Source: Lachnospiraceae bacterium
Lineage (GTDB): Bacteria > Bacillota > Clostridia > Lachnospirales > Lachnospiraceae
Assembly: GCA_021770755.1 (NCBI GenBank)
Contig: JAETQI010000010.1
Location: forward strand, 40,170-104,169
Direction: 5' to 3'
DNA: 64,000 bases
A program made the position numbers and the translations under genes. Below, one piece after another: positions 8,863-18,531 of the stretch (positions are counted from its first letter, which is position 1; the number at the start of each line of letters is the position of its first letter). The notes beneath the pieces are model-generated. The model was not told the DNA's origin. It searched no databases and saw only the letters and a program-made list of their open reading frames with translations.

Positions 8863-11283
8863 CTATGCCCTCAGCTCGATGCCAAGTCCCTCCAGACCGT
8901 TCAGGATCTTCTTCATAGCTCCCGACACATCACTGTCCTCGAGCGTTCTGTCCTTGGCGCGGAACGTGATGGAATACGCCACTGACTTGTAACCCGGCTT
9001 GATCTGGGTTCCCTCATAAATATCAAACAACTGGTACTCTTCCAGGATCTTGCCGCCGCGCTGCTCGATCACCTTCTCGATATCGCCCACGAGGATATTC
9101 TTGGGCACGACCATACTGATGTCGCGCGACACTGCAGGATATTTCGCAATGCCCTCGTATTTCCTGTCGAACGAAGCGAACGGAAGGATCTCCGGCAGAT
9201 CCAGCACAGCGACATACACTTTCACATCGATATCATAATTGTCCCCCACTTCGGGATGGATCTCACCCAGATAACCGATCACCTTGTCCTCATACCGGAT
9301 CAGCGCCTGACGGCCCGGATGAAGGAACGTCTTCTCCGCCTTTGGATCATAATCTGCCTTTTTCTTCATGCCAATGCTCTCGAGAAATTCCTCGACCACG
9401 CCTTTCATCGTAAAGAAATCGCCTTCCCCGTACATGCCCAGTGTGAACTGCATCCGCTCATCCGGATAATCGACTACCGGAACGCTCCTGGGAATATAGA
9501 TATTGCCAAGCTCGTAGAGGCGCACATTCTTATTTCTGCGGTTGTAGTTCGATGCAAGCGATGTCAGGATACCGTTCAGGGAGATCGTTCTCATGACAGA
9601 GAAATCCTCGCCAAGCGGATTTGCGATCGTCACTGTCTGCCGAAGCGGACTGTCTGCCGGGATCAGAAGTTTGTCAAATACTTTGGGACTCTCGAACGAA
9701 TAGCACATTCCCTGCGAGAATCCGCAGTATTCGGCGATATCCCTCGCCTTCTCCTCAACCCGCAGCTTGAACGACAGTTTGCCGGTCGTCGCCTCACCGG
9801 TCGGAAGTGTCGTCGGGATCTTATCATATCCGTAAAATCTCGCAACCTCCTCCGCGATATCCGCAAAGCACTCAATATCCTGGCGGAAAGAGGGCGCCGT
9901 GATCATGCCTGTGCCCTGATCGTACGCCAGTTCTAACCGTTCAAAGATCTGGAGCATTTCCTCCTCCGCGATCTCTGTGCCGAGGAATCTGTTGATCCGC
10001 TCCGGCTCAAACCGGATCTGCTTTAATTCCTCAAACGGCTCTCTGACATCGACGATCCCGCCGACAACTTCACCGCATCCAAGCTCCTCGATCAACTGGC
10101 ATGCCCTGTTGATCGCCGCCTCTGCATTTCTCGGATCCAGCCCTTTCTCAAAGATGCCGGACGCGTCTGTTCTAAGTCCCACTCTCTTGGAAGACTTCCT
10201 GATATTGGCGCCGTTAAATGTAGCCGCCTCAAACAGTACCGTCTGCACCTCATCCGTGATCTTCGAATTCTCGCCGCCCATGATGCCCGCAAGCCCGATC
10301 TCTTTCTCCGCGTCACAGATCATCAGCATCTCCGAGTCGAGTTTCCGCACCTGTCCGTCCAGTGTCTGAAACGTATCGCCGTCTTTCGCGCGCCTCACGA
10401 TGATCCTGTTTCCCGACACGTTATCCAGATCATACGCGTGCATCGGCTGACCGTACTCCATCATGACGTAGTTTGTGATATCGACGAGATTGTTGATCGG
10501 GCGGATCCCGCACGCTGCCAGACGCCGCTGCATCCATTCGGGCGACGGTGCGATCCTGATATTCTTGCAGACCCTTGCGCAGAAACGCGTGCAGAGATCC
10601 CTGTCCTGAATCTCGACCGCGATATAATCATTGACGTCCTCGTCATTTCCCCTGACTTCCACAACCGGCGGCACAAAGGGCTTCCTGAAAGTAGCCGCGG
10701 CTTCTCTTGCGATCCCCAGGATGCTGTAGCAGTCCACACGGTTCGAGGTCACCTCATACTCTACCACGGTGTCATGCAGCCCGAGGGCTTCGACCGCGTC
10801 CTCCCCGGGTGTCACTGGCTTCTGAAATACATAGACGCCGTCCTCCGGTGCCTCCGGATACATCTCACGGCTGGAGCCAAGCTCCTCGATCGCGCACATC
10901 ATACCGCACGATTCGATCCCCCGCAGTTTGCCTGCCTTGATCCGGATCCCGTCCTCGGGAAGCGGCCCCCCGTCATGTCCGCCGGCAACCCTCCCGCCGT
11001 CAAGGACTGTCGGTACATAATCTCCTTCTTTCAGATTCTGCGCGCCTGTGACGATCTGCACGGTCTCTGTACCGACATTGACCTGACAAACGATCAGTTT
11101 ATCCGCGTCAGGATGGCGCTCGATCTTCTCGATATGCCCCACAACGATCCGCTCCAGATTGTTGTCCAGCCGCTCATATCCTTCTACCTTAGTTCCCGAC
11201 AATGTCATGGCATCACAGTACGCCCTGTCCTCACATTCCAGCCCGGGAACATATGCTTTTATCCACGATAATGGTGTATTCAT
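8863..11283 (-). CDS. pheT: Phenylalanine-tRNA ligase beta subunit
   Basis: 806 residues from ATG 11281-11283, which follows GGAGG; an upstream ATG overlaps that ribosome binding site. Domain order is that of bacterial PheT: an N-terminal EMAP/tRNA-binding domain (about residues 40-150), the B3/B4 editing domain, B5, a catalytic-like core, and the C-terminal FDX-ACB anticodon-binding domain ([13 protein letters not shown] to the end). Works as an (alpha-beta)2 tetramer with PheS, whose gene ends 57 bp upstream. The editing domain hydrolyses Tyr-tRNA-Phe. Confidence 0.97.
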   Translation of the reverse strand: MNTPLSWIKAYVPGLECEDRAYCDAMTLSGTKVEGYERLDNNLERIVVGHIEKIERHPDADKLIVCQVNVGTETVQIVTGAQNLKEGDYVPTVLDGGRVAGGHDGGPLPEDGIRIKAGKLRGIESCGMMCAIEELGSSREMYPEAPEDGVYVFQKPVTPGEDAVEALGLHDTVVEYEVTSNRVDCYSILGIAREAAATFRKPFVPPVVEVRGNDEDVNDYIAVEIQDRDLCTRFCARVCKNIRIAPSPEWMQRRLAACGIRPINNLVDITNYVMMEYGQPMHAYDLDNVSGNRIIVRRAKDGDTFQTLDGQVRKLDSEMLMICDAEKEIGLAGIMGGENSKITDEVQTVLFEAATFNGANIRKSSKRVGLRTDASGIFEKGLDPRNAEAAINRACQLIEELGCGEVVGGIVDVREPFEELKQIRFEPERINRFLGTEIAEEEMLQIFERLELAYDQGTGMITAPSFRQDIECFADIAEEVARFYGYDKIPTTLPTGEATTGKLSFKLRVEEKARDIAEYCGFSQGMCYSFESPKVFDKLLIPADSPLRQTVTIANPLGEDFSVMRTISLNGILTSLASNYNRRNKNVRLYELGNIYIPRSVPVVDYPDERMQFTLGMYGEGDFFTMKGVVEEFLESIGMKKKADYDPKAEKTFLHPGRQALIRYEDKVIGYLGEIHPEVGDNYDIDVKVYVAVLDLPEILPFASFDRKYEGIAKYPAVSRDISMVVPKNILVGDIEKVIEQRGGKILEEYQLFDIYEGTQIKPGYKSVAYSITFRAKDRTLEDSDVSGAMKKILNGLEGLGIELRA

Positions 11284-11340
11284 GTTATCCTCCAATCTAT
11301 GACATACGTGTCACATTTCAATCTATTTTACGGATCCATA

Positions 11341-12360
11341 TCAGAACTGCTTTAGGAATCTGATATCATTCTCATACAGGAGCCGCATATCGTCGATCTC
11401 ATACTTTAACAGCGCGATCCGCTCCAGACCAACGCCAAATGCAAAACCGGTGTATGTCTCCGGATCGATATCGCACATCTTTAACACCTTGGGATGCACC
11501 ATACCGCAGCCAAGGATCTCGATCCAGCCCTCGCCTTTGCAGAAACGGCATCCGCTCCCGCCGCACTTAAAACACGACACGTCCATCTCGGCGGAAGGCT
11601 CCGTGAACGGGAAATGATGCGGTCTGAACTTGACTCTGGTATCCTCCCCGAAAAGCTCCTTTGCAAACTCCGCAAGCGTGCCCTTCAGATCGGCAAACGT
11701 GATATTCCTGTCGATCACAAGTCCCTCGATCTGGTGGAAGGAGGGAGAGTGTGTCGCATCCACTTCATCTGCGCGGAACACCCGCCCCGGAGCGATCATC
11801 CGGATCGGAAGCTTCCCCTTCTCCATCTCATGCACCTGCACGCCGGAAGTCTGCGTCCTGAGCAGGATATCATTGTTAATATAAAATGTGTCCTGCTCAT
11901 CCTTTGCCGGATGGTCTGCCGGGATGTTCAGCGCCTCGAAATTATAATAATCCTTCTCAATCTCAGGTCCCTCCACGACCTCATAGCCCATCCCGATAAA
12001 GATGCGCTCCACTTCCTCCAGCGCGATGGTGTTCGGATGGCGGTGTCCGACCTTATTTCGCTGCGCGGGAAGTGTCACGTCGATCACTTCCGCCCGCATC
12101 TTCGCCTCGCGGAGCCTGCGCTCCATGCTTACTCTCGCCTCGTCAAGCACCCGCTCGATCTCCTCGCGCGCATCATTGACAAGCTGCCCGATCTTGGGTC
12201 TGTCCTCGGGTGCTACGTCTTTCATGCCCTTGAGCACCGCCGTGAGTTCGCCCTTTTTCCCCAGAAAATTGACACGGACGTCATTTAATCTGTCCAGCGC
12301 TTCGCTCTCGTTGATCTGCCGGATCGCCTCTGCCTTGATCTGTTCTAACTTCTCTTTCAT
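11341..12360 (-). CDS. pheS: Phenylalanine-tRNA ligase alpha subunit
   Basis: 339 residues from the ATG at 12358-12360, which has GGAG 7 bases upstream. An N-terminal coiled-coil arm is followed by a class II catalytic domain: motif 1 around GHRHPNTIALEEVERIF, motif 2 IAPGRVFRADEVDATHSPSFHQIEG (key part FRADEVDATHSPSFHQ), and motif 3 GFAFGVGLERIALLKY. It forms Phe-AMP and charges tRNA-Phe together with PheT. First gene of the pheS-pheT-queA unit, under the T-box leader at 12385-12696. Confidence 0.97.
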   Translation of the reverse strand: MKEKLEQIKAEAIRQINESEALDRLNDVRVNFLGKKGELTAVLKGMKDVAPEDRPKIGQLVNDAREEIERVLDEARVSMERRLREAKMRAEVIDVTLPAQRNKVGHRHPNTIALEEVERIFIGMGYEVVEGPEIEKDYYNFEALNIPADHPAKDEQDTFYINNDILLRTQTSGVQVHEMEKGKLPIRMIAPGRVFRADEVDATHSPSFHQIEGLVIDRNITFADLKGTLAEFAKELFGEDTRVKFRPHHFPFTEPSAEMDVSCFKCGGSGCRFCKGEGWIEILGCGMVHPKVLKMCDIDPETYTGFAFGVGLERIALLKYEIDDMRLLYENDIRFLKQF

Positions 12361-12384
12361 CACCAATCTCCTTTTCTATATGAT

Positions 12385-12696
12385 TCTATATGATCAAAAT
12401 GAAAAATCCCCTGTAGAAATCATTCTACAAGGGACGATTAAAACCGCGGTACCACCCATGTTCCTATGATATCCATGCGGCACAGCCATACGCCGCCCGC
12501 ATACCATAGACGCTCACAAGACGTAACGTGTCACTCCGTCTCTCCCTACAATGCTGACTGACAGCACTTCAGGAAAGCTGCTCCGGTGGGAACTTTGGTA
12601 TCATATCTGAACTGAGGAGGCTTTCAGCCGGTGACCTCCGATCTCTGACAGAAAATATGACCCTACTTACACCTTCATTGCATTTTGATATTATTG
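12385..12696 (-). promoter_or_regulatory. T-box riboswitch, phenylalanine-specific
   Basis: Reading the minus strand, the conserved T-box GGTGGTACCGCGG lies at 12443-12456. It is followed by a terminator hairpin formed by CCCTTGTAGAA and TTCTACAGGGG and then a T-rich tail, about 30 bp before pheS. Upstream, a long stem I region contains AAAG-TTC-CCACC; the TTC at 12590-12592 is a Phe codon in the position expected for the specifier. Uncharged tRNA-Phe would pair there and with the T-box bulge, preventing termination and switching on pheST-queA. Confidence 0.93.
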
Positions 12697-12702
12697 AAAA
12701 CT

Positions 12703-12731
12703 ATAATATGTTATCCGACAGAAAATGTCAA
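12703..12731 (-). promoter_or_regulatory. Promoter of the pheS T-box leader
   Basis: On the minus strand TTGACA (12726-12731), 17 bp, TATTAT (12703-12708). The predicted start near 12696 gives a leader of about 335 nt before pheS. The promoter lies in the gap after the LeuRS-like gene. Confidence 0.75.
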
Positions 12732-12769
12732 GACCCAAAACAAAATTTATATCATCAGACACAAGATTT

Positions 12770-13492
12770 TCAAGCAGTGCACCCGCCGGTTTCCATCCAT
12801 AAGATCCTCGACAAATCCGGCGCATACGGCGACATCAGGACTATAAAATCCCGGCACAGCCTTGCCGCATCGGAATTTTGCCTGACCTTCCCTCCCGCAT
12901 GGCTCCCGCTCCCAGAAGTCAGTCCCCCGTGCGGTGCGGCTGACGCGATCGCCTGGTCATGCAGCGAAGTGACGATCCTGCCTGTTTTCAGTTCTTTCTG
13001 GTATGCGTTCACAAGCCCCATCATCGCCGCCACCATATTATGCCTGTTTGGCATGGTATTTCCGCGGTCAATGCACTTTCTGATCCTTGCCACGGCATCT
13101 TTCAGTGCGCAGTCGAGTGTGGCAGCGCATGATGCCGGAAGCATCTCCTCATCATATCCGCCGCGCCGGTTCCACTCATCCGCGGCAAGGATCATCCTTC
13201 TGTACCTGCCAAGGAATTTGTATATGCCTTCCAGCGCCCCCTCATTCCAGCTATCATAGTAAGGCGCATCGTTCTCCCTGGGTGTATTTTCAAATAACAG
13301 ATAGAGCCGCAGGCAGTCTGTGCCGTAATCCATCACCAGATCCTCGTCAAACACCCGCTTTCCAGTTTCGTCCAGCCATTGCAGCAGGGACTTGTCATAT
13401 ATGGGACTGTCGGGGATCACGCACCCCGACAGCTTCTTGGCATGATATTCGATCTCCCGGTGGTTCATCGGCGTAAACATATCATGAACCAT
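12770..13492 (-). CDS. LeuRS-like half protein: class I aaRS paralogue lacking HIGH and KMSKS
   Basis: 240 residues. The ATG (13490-13492) overlaps the leuS stop as TAATG, so it should be translated by coupling. The segment DYGTDCLRLYLLFENTPREN...GIYKFLGRYRRMIL matches the LeuRS region just after the KMSKS loop (in the neighbouring leu[14 protein letters not shown]...[12 protein letters not shown]). The following helices match the LeuRS anticodon-binding domain, ending in a MSPYAPDLSRILW helix. There is no HIGH, no KMSKS and no editing domain. It therefore cannot aminoacylate alone. It could be a tRNA- or LeuRS-binding accessory factor or a decaying duplicate; the intact frame favours the former. 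Confidence 0.7.
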   Translation of the reverse strand: MVHDMFTPMNHREIEYHAKKLSGCVIPDSPIYDKSLLQWLDETGKRVFDEDLVMDYGTDCLRLYLLFENTPRENDAPYYDSWNEGALEGIYKFLGRYRRMILAADEWNRRGGYDEEMLPASCAATLDCALKDAVARIRKCIDRGNTMPNRHNMVAAMMGLVNAYQKELKTGRIVTSLHDQAIASAAPHGGLTSGSGSHAGGKVRQNSDAARLCRDFIVLMSPYAPDLSRILWMETGGCTA

Positions 13493-15906
13493 TATTTTGC
13501 CACAATGTTCAGGATCCTGCCCTTCACATAGATCTCCTTTACAATGTTCTTTCCCGCAGTGAGCTCTCCGATGACAGGGATCGCATGTGCCTTCTCTTTC
13601 ACGGAAGCCTCATCCTCGTCAAGTCCGACCATCAGTGTCGCTTTCACTTTGCCGTTGATCTGCACTGCGATCTCCACTGTGGACTCCACCGTTTTCGCCT
13701 CATCGTACTCGGGCCATTTCTGCTGGTAAGCCCTGCCGTTTCCAAAGTACATCTCCCAGAGCTCTTCCGTCATATGTGGTGCAACCGGGTTGAGCAGCAG
13801 GATCAATGTCGCATACTCGTCTTTTGTGATGCTGTTTGCCTTGTAGAAATCATTGACAAGCGCCATCATCGCCGCGATCGCCGTGTTAAACTTTAATCCC
13901 TCAAAATCGCCTGATACTTTCTTGATCGTCTGATGAATCCTTGTCTCCATCTCCGGGCGGTAGCCCTCGCCGTCAACGAGCATGTCCTGCAGCTTCCACA
14001 CGCGGTCAAGGAAACGCCTGCAGCCTTTTACGCCCTCCATGCTCCACGCGGCACTCAGGTCAAACGCCCCGATGAACATCTCATAAGTCCTGAGTGTATC
14101 CGCACCAAACTCATTGACCACATCGTCGGGATTGACGACATTTCCTCTCGACTTGGACATCTTCTCACCGTTCTCGCCAAGGATCATACCGTGCGAGGTG
14201 CGTTTCTTATAAGGCTCGCTGCACGGCACCAGCCCCTGGTCATAGAGGAACTTGTGCCAGAACCGCGAGTACAGCAGATGGAGTGTCGTGTGCTCCATGC
14301 CGCCGTTGTACCAGTCTACCGGCATCCAGTACTCGAGCGCTTCCTTTGACGCAAACTCCCTGTCATTGTCCGGATCGATATAGCGCAGGAAATACCACGA
14401 GGAACCTGCCCACTGCGGCATGGTGTCCGTCTCGCGCTCCGCCTTGCCGCCGCACTTTGGACACGTCGTCTCCACCCAGTCGCGCATCGCCGCAAGCGGT
14501 GACTCGCCTGTGTCTGTCGGCATGTAGCTCTCCACCTCCGGAAGCTTTAACGGGAGATCATGCTCATCAAGCGGAACATACCCGCAGCACGGACATTTTA
14601 CGATCGGGATCGGCTCACCCCAGTAACGCTGGCGGGAAAATACCCAGTCTCGGAGCTTGAAGTTGACCTTCTTATGCCCGATCCCCTTCTCCTCGAGCCA
14701 CTCTGTGATGGCTGCCTTGGCATCCTTCACTTCCATTCCGTCCAAAAAGTCCGAATTGCAGAGCTTTCCAGTGGCAACATCCGTGTACGCTTCCTTCTGT
14801 ACGTCGCCGCCGGCTACCACCTCTATGATCGGAAGCCCGAACTTCTTTGCAAACTCCCAGTCCCTTGTGTCGTGCGCCGGAACTGCCATGATCGCGCCTG
14901 TACCATATGACATCAGTACATAGTCAGAAACCCATACCGGGATCTCTTTATTGTTGACAGGATTGACTGCCGAGATCCCCTTGATGCACACGCCTGTCTT
15001 ATCCTTTGCAAGCTCCGTGCGCTCGAAATCCGATTTCCTGGACGCCTGCTCGCGGTAAGCCGCGATCTCCTCATAATTGCCGATCTCGTCCCTGTACTTC
15101 TCGATCAGAGGATGCTCCGGGGAGATAACCATGTATGTGGCGCCAAACAATGTATCCGGTCTGGTCGTATAGATCAGAAGCGTCTCATCCTTATCTTTGA
15201 TCCGAAACGCTACCTCCGCTCCCTCGGAACGGCCGATCCAGTTCTTCTGGGAGACCTTGACTTTCTCGATATAGTCCACATGGTCAAGCCCTTCGATCAG
15301 CTTGTCCGCGTAGTCGGTGATCTTGAGCATCCACTGCGACTGCATCTTTCTGATGACCTCGGAACCGCAGCGCTCGCACACGCCGTTCACAACCTCCTCA
15401 TTGGCAAGCCCTACCTTACATGAGGTACAGAAGTTGATCGGCATCTCGCTCTTGTATGCGAGTCCTTTCTTGAAGAGTTGTAAGAAGATCCACTGTGTCC
15501 ACTTGTAATACTTCTCGTCTGTCGTGTTCACTTCCCTGGTCCAGTCAAACGAATAACCCAGCGCCTTTAACTGGTTCTTGAAATGCTCCACGTTATTTTT
15601 GGTGACGATCTTCGGATGGATCTTGTTCTTGATCGCATAGTTTTCTGTCGGCAGTCCGAACGCATCCCAGCCCATCGGGAACAGTACGTTGTAGCCCTGC
15701 ATCCTGCGCTTCCTCGACACGATATCCATCGCCGTATACGGCCGCGGATGTCCCACATGAAGCCCCTGTCCTGACGGATACGGAAACTCTACCAGCGCGT
15801 AATACTTTGGTTTTGTCTTGTCCACACCGGCCTTGAACGCTTCCTCCTTATCCCAGATATCCTGCCATTTTTTCTCAATGTCCTTTGGAGAGTACTCTTT
15901 GTTCAT
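13492..15906 (-). CDS. leuS: Leucine-tRNA ligase
   Basis: 804 residues from the ATG at 15904-15906, preceded by AAGGAG; the frame extends 7 codons further to a TTG that overlaps this site. It has HVGH in the [12 protein letters not shown] block (class I HIGH), the CP1 editing domain ([14 protein letters not shown] and [12 protein letters not shown]), KMSKSRGN near residue 568, and the anticodon-binding and C-terminal domains. It charges tRNA-Leu and hydrolyses mischarged products. No T-box is seen upstream. A promoter-like TTGCAA-17-TAAAAT lies at the end of the preceding gene, about 100 bp before the start. Confidence 0.97.
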   Translation of the reverse strand: MNKEYSPKDIEKKWQDIWDKEEAFKAGVDKTKPKYYALVEFPYPSGQGLHVGHPRPYTAMDIVSRKRRMQGYNVLFPMGWDAFGLPTENYAIKNKIHPKIVTKNNVEHFKNQLKALGYSFDWTREVNTTDEKYYKWTQWIFLQLFKKGLAYKSEMPINFCTSCKVGLANEEVVNGVCERCGSEVIRKMQSQWMLKITDYADKLIEGLDHVDYIEKVKVSQKNWIGRSEGAEVAFRIKDKDETLLIYTTRPDTLFGATYMVISPEHPLIEKYRDEIGNYEEIAAYREQASRKSDFERTELAKDKTGVCIKGISAVNPVNNKEIPVWVSDYVLMSYGTGAIMAVPAHDTRDWEFAKKFGLPIIEVVAGGDVQKEAYTDVATGKLCNSDFLDGMEVKDAKAAITEWLEEKGIGHKKVNFKLRDWVFSRQRYWGEPIPIVKCPCCGYVPLDEHDLPLKLPEVESYMPTDTGESPLAAMRDWVETTCPKCGGKAERETDTMPQWAGSSWYFLRYIDPDNDREFASKEALEYWMPVDWYNGGMEHTTLHLLYSRFWHKFLYDQGLVPCSEPYKKRTSHGMILGENGEKMSKSRGNVVNPDDVVNEFGADTLRTYEMFIGAFDLSAAWSMEGVKGCRRFLDRVWKLQDMLVDGEGYRPEMETRIHQTIKKVSGDFEGLKFNTAIAAMMALVNDFYKANSITKDEYATLILLLNPVAPHMTEELWEMYFGNGRAYQQKWPEYDEAKTVESTVEIAVQINGKVKATLMVGLDEDEASVKEKAHAIPVIGELTAGKNIVKEIYVKGRILNIVAK

Positions 15907-15985
15907 CTCTTTCTTGCTCCTTTTCAACGCCCTGTTCTCGCCCTGGACGCTTATTTTTCTGATATTTTTATAATACGCTCATGAG

Positions 15986-16612
15986 TTATTTTATCGCAAT
16001 CATTTTTATATTGCAAGTTTTTATTTCCAATGCCCTGATGATCAACTCCGCGCACTGTGTCTTGGTGAATGTGCTGGAATCAAGGGAGAGTGTGTAGTTT
16101 TCGACTCTTCCCCACTCCTGCTGCGAGAAATATCTGTAGTACGTTGCCCGGGAGCGGTCCTTCTGCTCAAGCTCTTTGCGGATGCGCTCCTCCTGGTCCG
16201 TCACTCCCTCGTGACGCTGCACCCGTCTCACGCGATGCTCCATACTCGCATGGATAAAGACGTGAAACGCATCTTCCCGCCCGCGCAGAATGTAGTCAGC
16301 CCCGCGCCCCACGATGATGCAGTCGCCCTTTTCGGCAATGCTCCTGATCACCCTGTCCTGTGCCTCCTTGATCTCCTCGTAGGGCACTTCCTGCTTCTTG
16401 TAATGCGGTATGAAACCGCTCTTCATGTCAATATAGTCCTGATCGGACATATTCTCCCCGTTTTCCAATATGAGCTTCTCGTTGATCCCCATCGCTTTTG
16501 CGGCGGATGCCACGATCTCCTTATCATAAAATGCGTATCCGAGCCTTTCCGCCAGCAGCTTCCCTATTGTATGTCCGCCGCTGCCCGTCTCACGGCTGAT
16601 CGTTATGACCAT
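15986..16612 (-). CDS. Cytidylate-kinase-like family protein
   Basis: 208 residues. MVITISRETGSGGHTIGKLLAERLG is the variant P-loop of the Cytidylate_kin_2 family (key part SRETGSGGHTIG). Later come FYDKEIV, a GRGADYIL strand, and an Arg-rich lid region RRVQRHEGVTDQEERIRKELEQKDRSRATYYRYF. The family is widespread in Clostridia, usually annotated as cytidylate kinase-like, but the true nucleotide substrate is not established and it is distinct from Cmk. It starts 24 bp after the rtcB stop codon, so the two probably form an operon. Confidence 0.85.
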   Translation of the reverse strand: MVITISRETGSGGHTIGKLLAERLGYAFYDKEIVASAAKAMGINEKLILENGENMSDQDYIDMKSGFIPHYKKQEVPYEEIKEAQDRVIRSIAEKGDCIIVGRGADYILRGREDAFHVFIHASMEHRVRRVQRHEGVTDQEERIRKELEQKDRSRATYYRYFSQQEWGRVENYTLSLDSSTFTKTQCAELIIRALEIKTCNIKMIAIK

Positions 16613-16636
16613 ACCTCTCCCTCCTTCTGCTATCTC

Positions 16637-17773
16637 CTATTTTTCCCCGCCTGCCTTAAAGTTATAGACTGGTCTGATGATTTTGTCCACCGTGACCGTC
16701 TCGCCGACCACCCGCAGCATATCATCCATTTTCCGGTATGCAAACGGTGACTCATCCAGCGTATCCTTGTTGACGCAGATCGAATGAATGCCCTCCATGG
16801 CTTTCTTAAACTCCGATACGGTATAGTGCTCCTTCACCTCGGAGCGCCTGTACACCCTGCCGGATCCATGCGGTGCGGAACAGTTCCAGTCCTCATTGCC
16901 AAGTCCGCTTCCCAGGATGATCCCGTCGCGCATATTGATCGGAATGACAACCTGCTCTCCCGCCTTTGCGCTGATCGCGCCCTTTCTCAGCAGCGGGACA
17001 TCCTCCGAAAAATCAACGTAATTGTGAATGCAGGTATAACTGTCAAGCACTTTCCATTTCATGCCGCGCACGATCTCATCGACCATCGCCTCCCTGTTGA
17101 GCCTGGCAAACGCCTGCACAACGCCCAGATCGTGCAGATACCTGTCAAGCAGGTCACCCTCCAGACAGGTCAGATCATACGGGGCATACCCCTGCTTCTT
17201 CGCCTGCGACGCTTTCTGACCCTCTTTGAGATAATACTCCGTCACTTCCATGCCCAGGTGGCGGCTGCCGGAATGGATCACGAGATAGTAAGCGCCCGCT
17301 TCGTCGCGGTCCACTTCAATAAAGTGGTTGCCCCCGCCCAGCGTCCCGATACTGCGCTCCGCCTTTGCCGCATCGACCGCCTTGTAGCAGTACAGGCTGT
17401 GCAGCACCGCCTGATCACTGAGCCTGTGGCACGTCTTTCTCACCGCCCCGCCGACAGGAACATTGTCGCGGATGACGGTATCGAGCTTCTGGCACTCCAT
17501 GCCCTTCGTCCTGATCTTTGCGATCGTCATGCCGCAGCCGATATCCACCCCGACAAGATTCGGCATCAGCGAGGCACCCACTGTCATGGTCAGACCGATC
17601 GTCCCCACCTTGCCCGGATGCACATCCGGCATCACACGGATCCTGCTGCCTGCGGCACTGGGATGGTCGCAGATCATCTGCAGTTGTTTTCTTGCATAGT
17701 CGTCGATGGCATACTGCTCATTGTCCGTCGTGTACACGATCGCATTTGTATATTTTCCGTATATTGTAATCAT
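16637..17773 (-). CDS. rtcB: RtcB-family RNA ligase
   Basis: 378 residues from the ATG at 17771-17773 with AAAGGAG upstream; the longer open frame runs through a terminator and is not used. RtcB joins 2',3'-cyclic-phosphate and 5'-OH RNA ends using GTP and Mn. Key residues are visible: the metal Cys in VDIGCGMTIAKI, GGGNHFIEV, the HSGSRHLG loop, and the guanylated His in NCSAPHGSGR near residue 290. The length fits the short bacterial RtcB group. Upstream lie a terminator (17827-17853) and a 24-codon ORF, so expression may depend on read-through. Confidence 0.93.
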   Translation of the reverse strand: MITIYGKYTNAIVYTTDNEQYAIDDYARKQLQMICDHPSAAGSRIRVMPDVHPGKVGTIGLTMTVGASLMPNLVGVDIGCGMTIAKIRTKGMECQKLDTVIRDNVPVGGAVRKTCHRLSDQAVLHSLYCYKAVDAAKAERSIGTLGGGNHFIEVDRDEAGAYYLVIHSGSRHLGMEVTEYYLKEGQKASQAKKQGYAPYDLTCLEGDLLDRYLHDLGVVQAFARLNREAMVDEIVRGMKWKVLDSYTCIHNYVDFSEDVPLLRKGAISAKAGEQVVIPINMRDGIILGSGLGNEDWNCSAPHGSGRVYRRSEVKEHYTVSEFKKAMEGIHSICVNKDTLDESPFAYRKMDDMLRVVGETVTVDKIIRPVYNFKAGGEK

Positions 17774-17826
17774 AAAAACTCCTTTGTTTGAAATTCCGGT
17801 GTTCTCCTGTCCCGCATTCCGGTAAC

Positions 17827-17853
17827 AAAAAAACACCTCATACTAAGGTGTTT
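17827..17853 (-). terminator. Intrinsic terminator just upstream of rtcB
   Basis: AAACACCT (17831-17838) and AGGTGTTT (17846-17853) pair around a 7-base loop; on the minus strand the stem is followed by at least seven T. It lies 54 bp before the rtcB start and 39 bp after the small ORF at 17892-17966, so it either ends that unit or acts as an attenuator of rtcB. Confidence 0.85.
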
Positions 17854-17891
17854 TTATCCGCACAAATTAAATACAATGCAATAAGAGATCC

Positions 17892-17966
17892 TTATTGCAT
17901 CCTGAGGACAATCACACCTTCCCGGCAAGTTATCAGATTTTGTAGATCATTCATGATGTGCTGCAT
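17892..17966 (-). CDS. 24-residue small ORF, possible leader peptide
   Basis: Starts at ATG 17964-17966 with a near-perfect Shine-Dalgarno, AAGGAGGACAAA, and reads MQHIMNDLQNLI then TCREGVIVLRMQ, stop at 17892-17894. It has no membrane helix and no run of a single amino acid that would mark a classical attenuator. A 9-bp perfect inverted repeat, TGCAATAAG / CTTATTGCA (17877-17899), overlaps its stop codon, and a strong terminator follows. The arrangement of short ORF, stop-codon hairpin and terminator before rtcB suggests a leader peptide. A free small protein is also possible. Confidence 0.5.
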   Translation of the reverse strand: MQHIMNDLQNLITCREGVIVLRMQ

Positions 17967-18033
17967 TTTGTCCTCCTTATCGAAAATAGGTTGATTGTTA
18001 CTCGCAAAGCTCGTGCACTCTGCTTTGGATGTC

Positions 18034-18453
18034 TTACCAGCAGTGTCCTCCGTGATGTCCGCCTCTCCTGCCGTGGCATCCGCCATAGTATCCATATCCG
18101 CCATAGTACGGGCTGGCACTGTAGCCTGCTGACGCGTTGTAAGCCGCCTGTACCGGTCTGCCATGGTTGTGGCAGTGATCACAGATACCGTCGCCGTCCG
18201 CATCTGTATAGAAATCGCAGAGTCCGTCATAATTCGCATCCGTGTAGCAATGCAAATCACAGATACCGTCGCCGTTCTCGTCCACAAAATAGTGATTGCC
18301 GCAGATGCCGTCGCAATCCAGATCCCTAAAGCAGTCCCCAAGATTGCATCCGCCGATATGACAGGTTGCCGGCGGAAGCTCTGCCGCACTAACAGAAGCT
18401 GCAGGAGCCAGCACGATCATACACGCAAGTCCCATAGCCAATATCTTCTTCAT
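18034..18453 (-). CDS. Secreted Cys- and Asp-rich repeat protein, probable metal binder
   Basis: 139 residues. A clear signal peptide (residues 1-23, ending SVSAAE) is followed by four short repeats of the form D-x-(D/N)-x-DG-(I/L)-C-(D/G), e.g. DENGDGICDLHC and DADGDGICDHCH. Each has an EF-hand- or thrombospondin-type-3-like Asp ladder plus a Cys. The C-terminal 40 residues are rich in Gly, Tyr and His and end in HHGGHCW. Calcium binding by the Asp loops and transition-metal binding by the Cys/His tail are inferred. It stands alone, with a Shine-Dalgarno AGGAGGTAA at the start, and no partner is evident. Confidence 0.75.
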   Translation of the reverse strand: MKKILAMGLACMIVLAPAASVSAAELPPATCHIGGCNLGDCFRDLDCDGICGNHYFVDENGDGICDLHCYTDANYDGLCDFYTDADGDGICDHCHNHGRPVQAAYNASAGYSASPYYGGYGYYGGCHGRRGGHHGGHCW

Positions 18454-18531
18454 GAAAATTACCTCCTAAAATGAATATAGAAAACCGTTGCTTTTCTTAA
18501 CCATATCACACTCCACCGGCTTTTTCAACCT

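Noticed and set aside
15907..15985. A second T-box in front of leuS
   Set aside because: The gap is under 80 bp and holds no GGTGG-type T-box motif or terminator hairpin.
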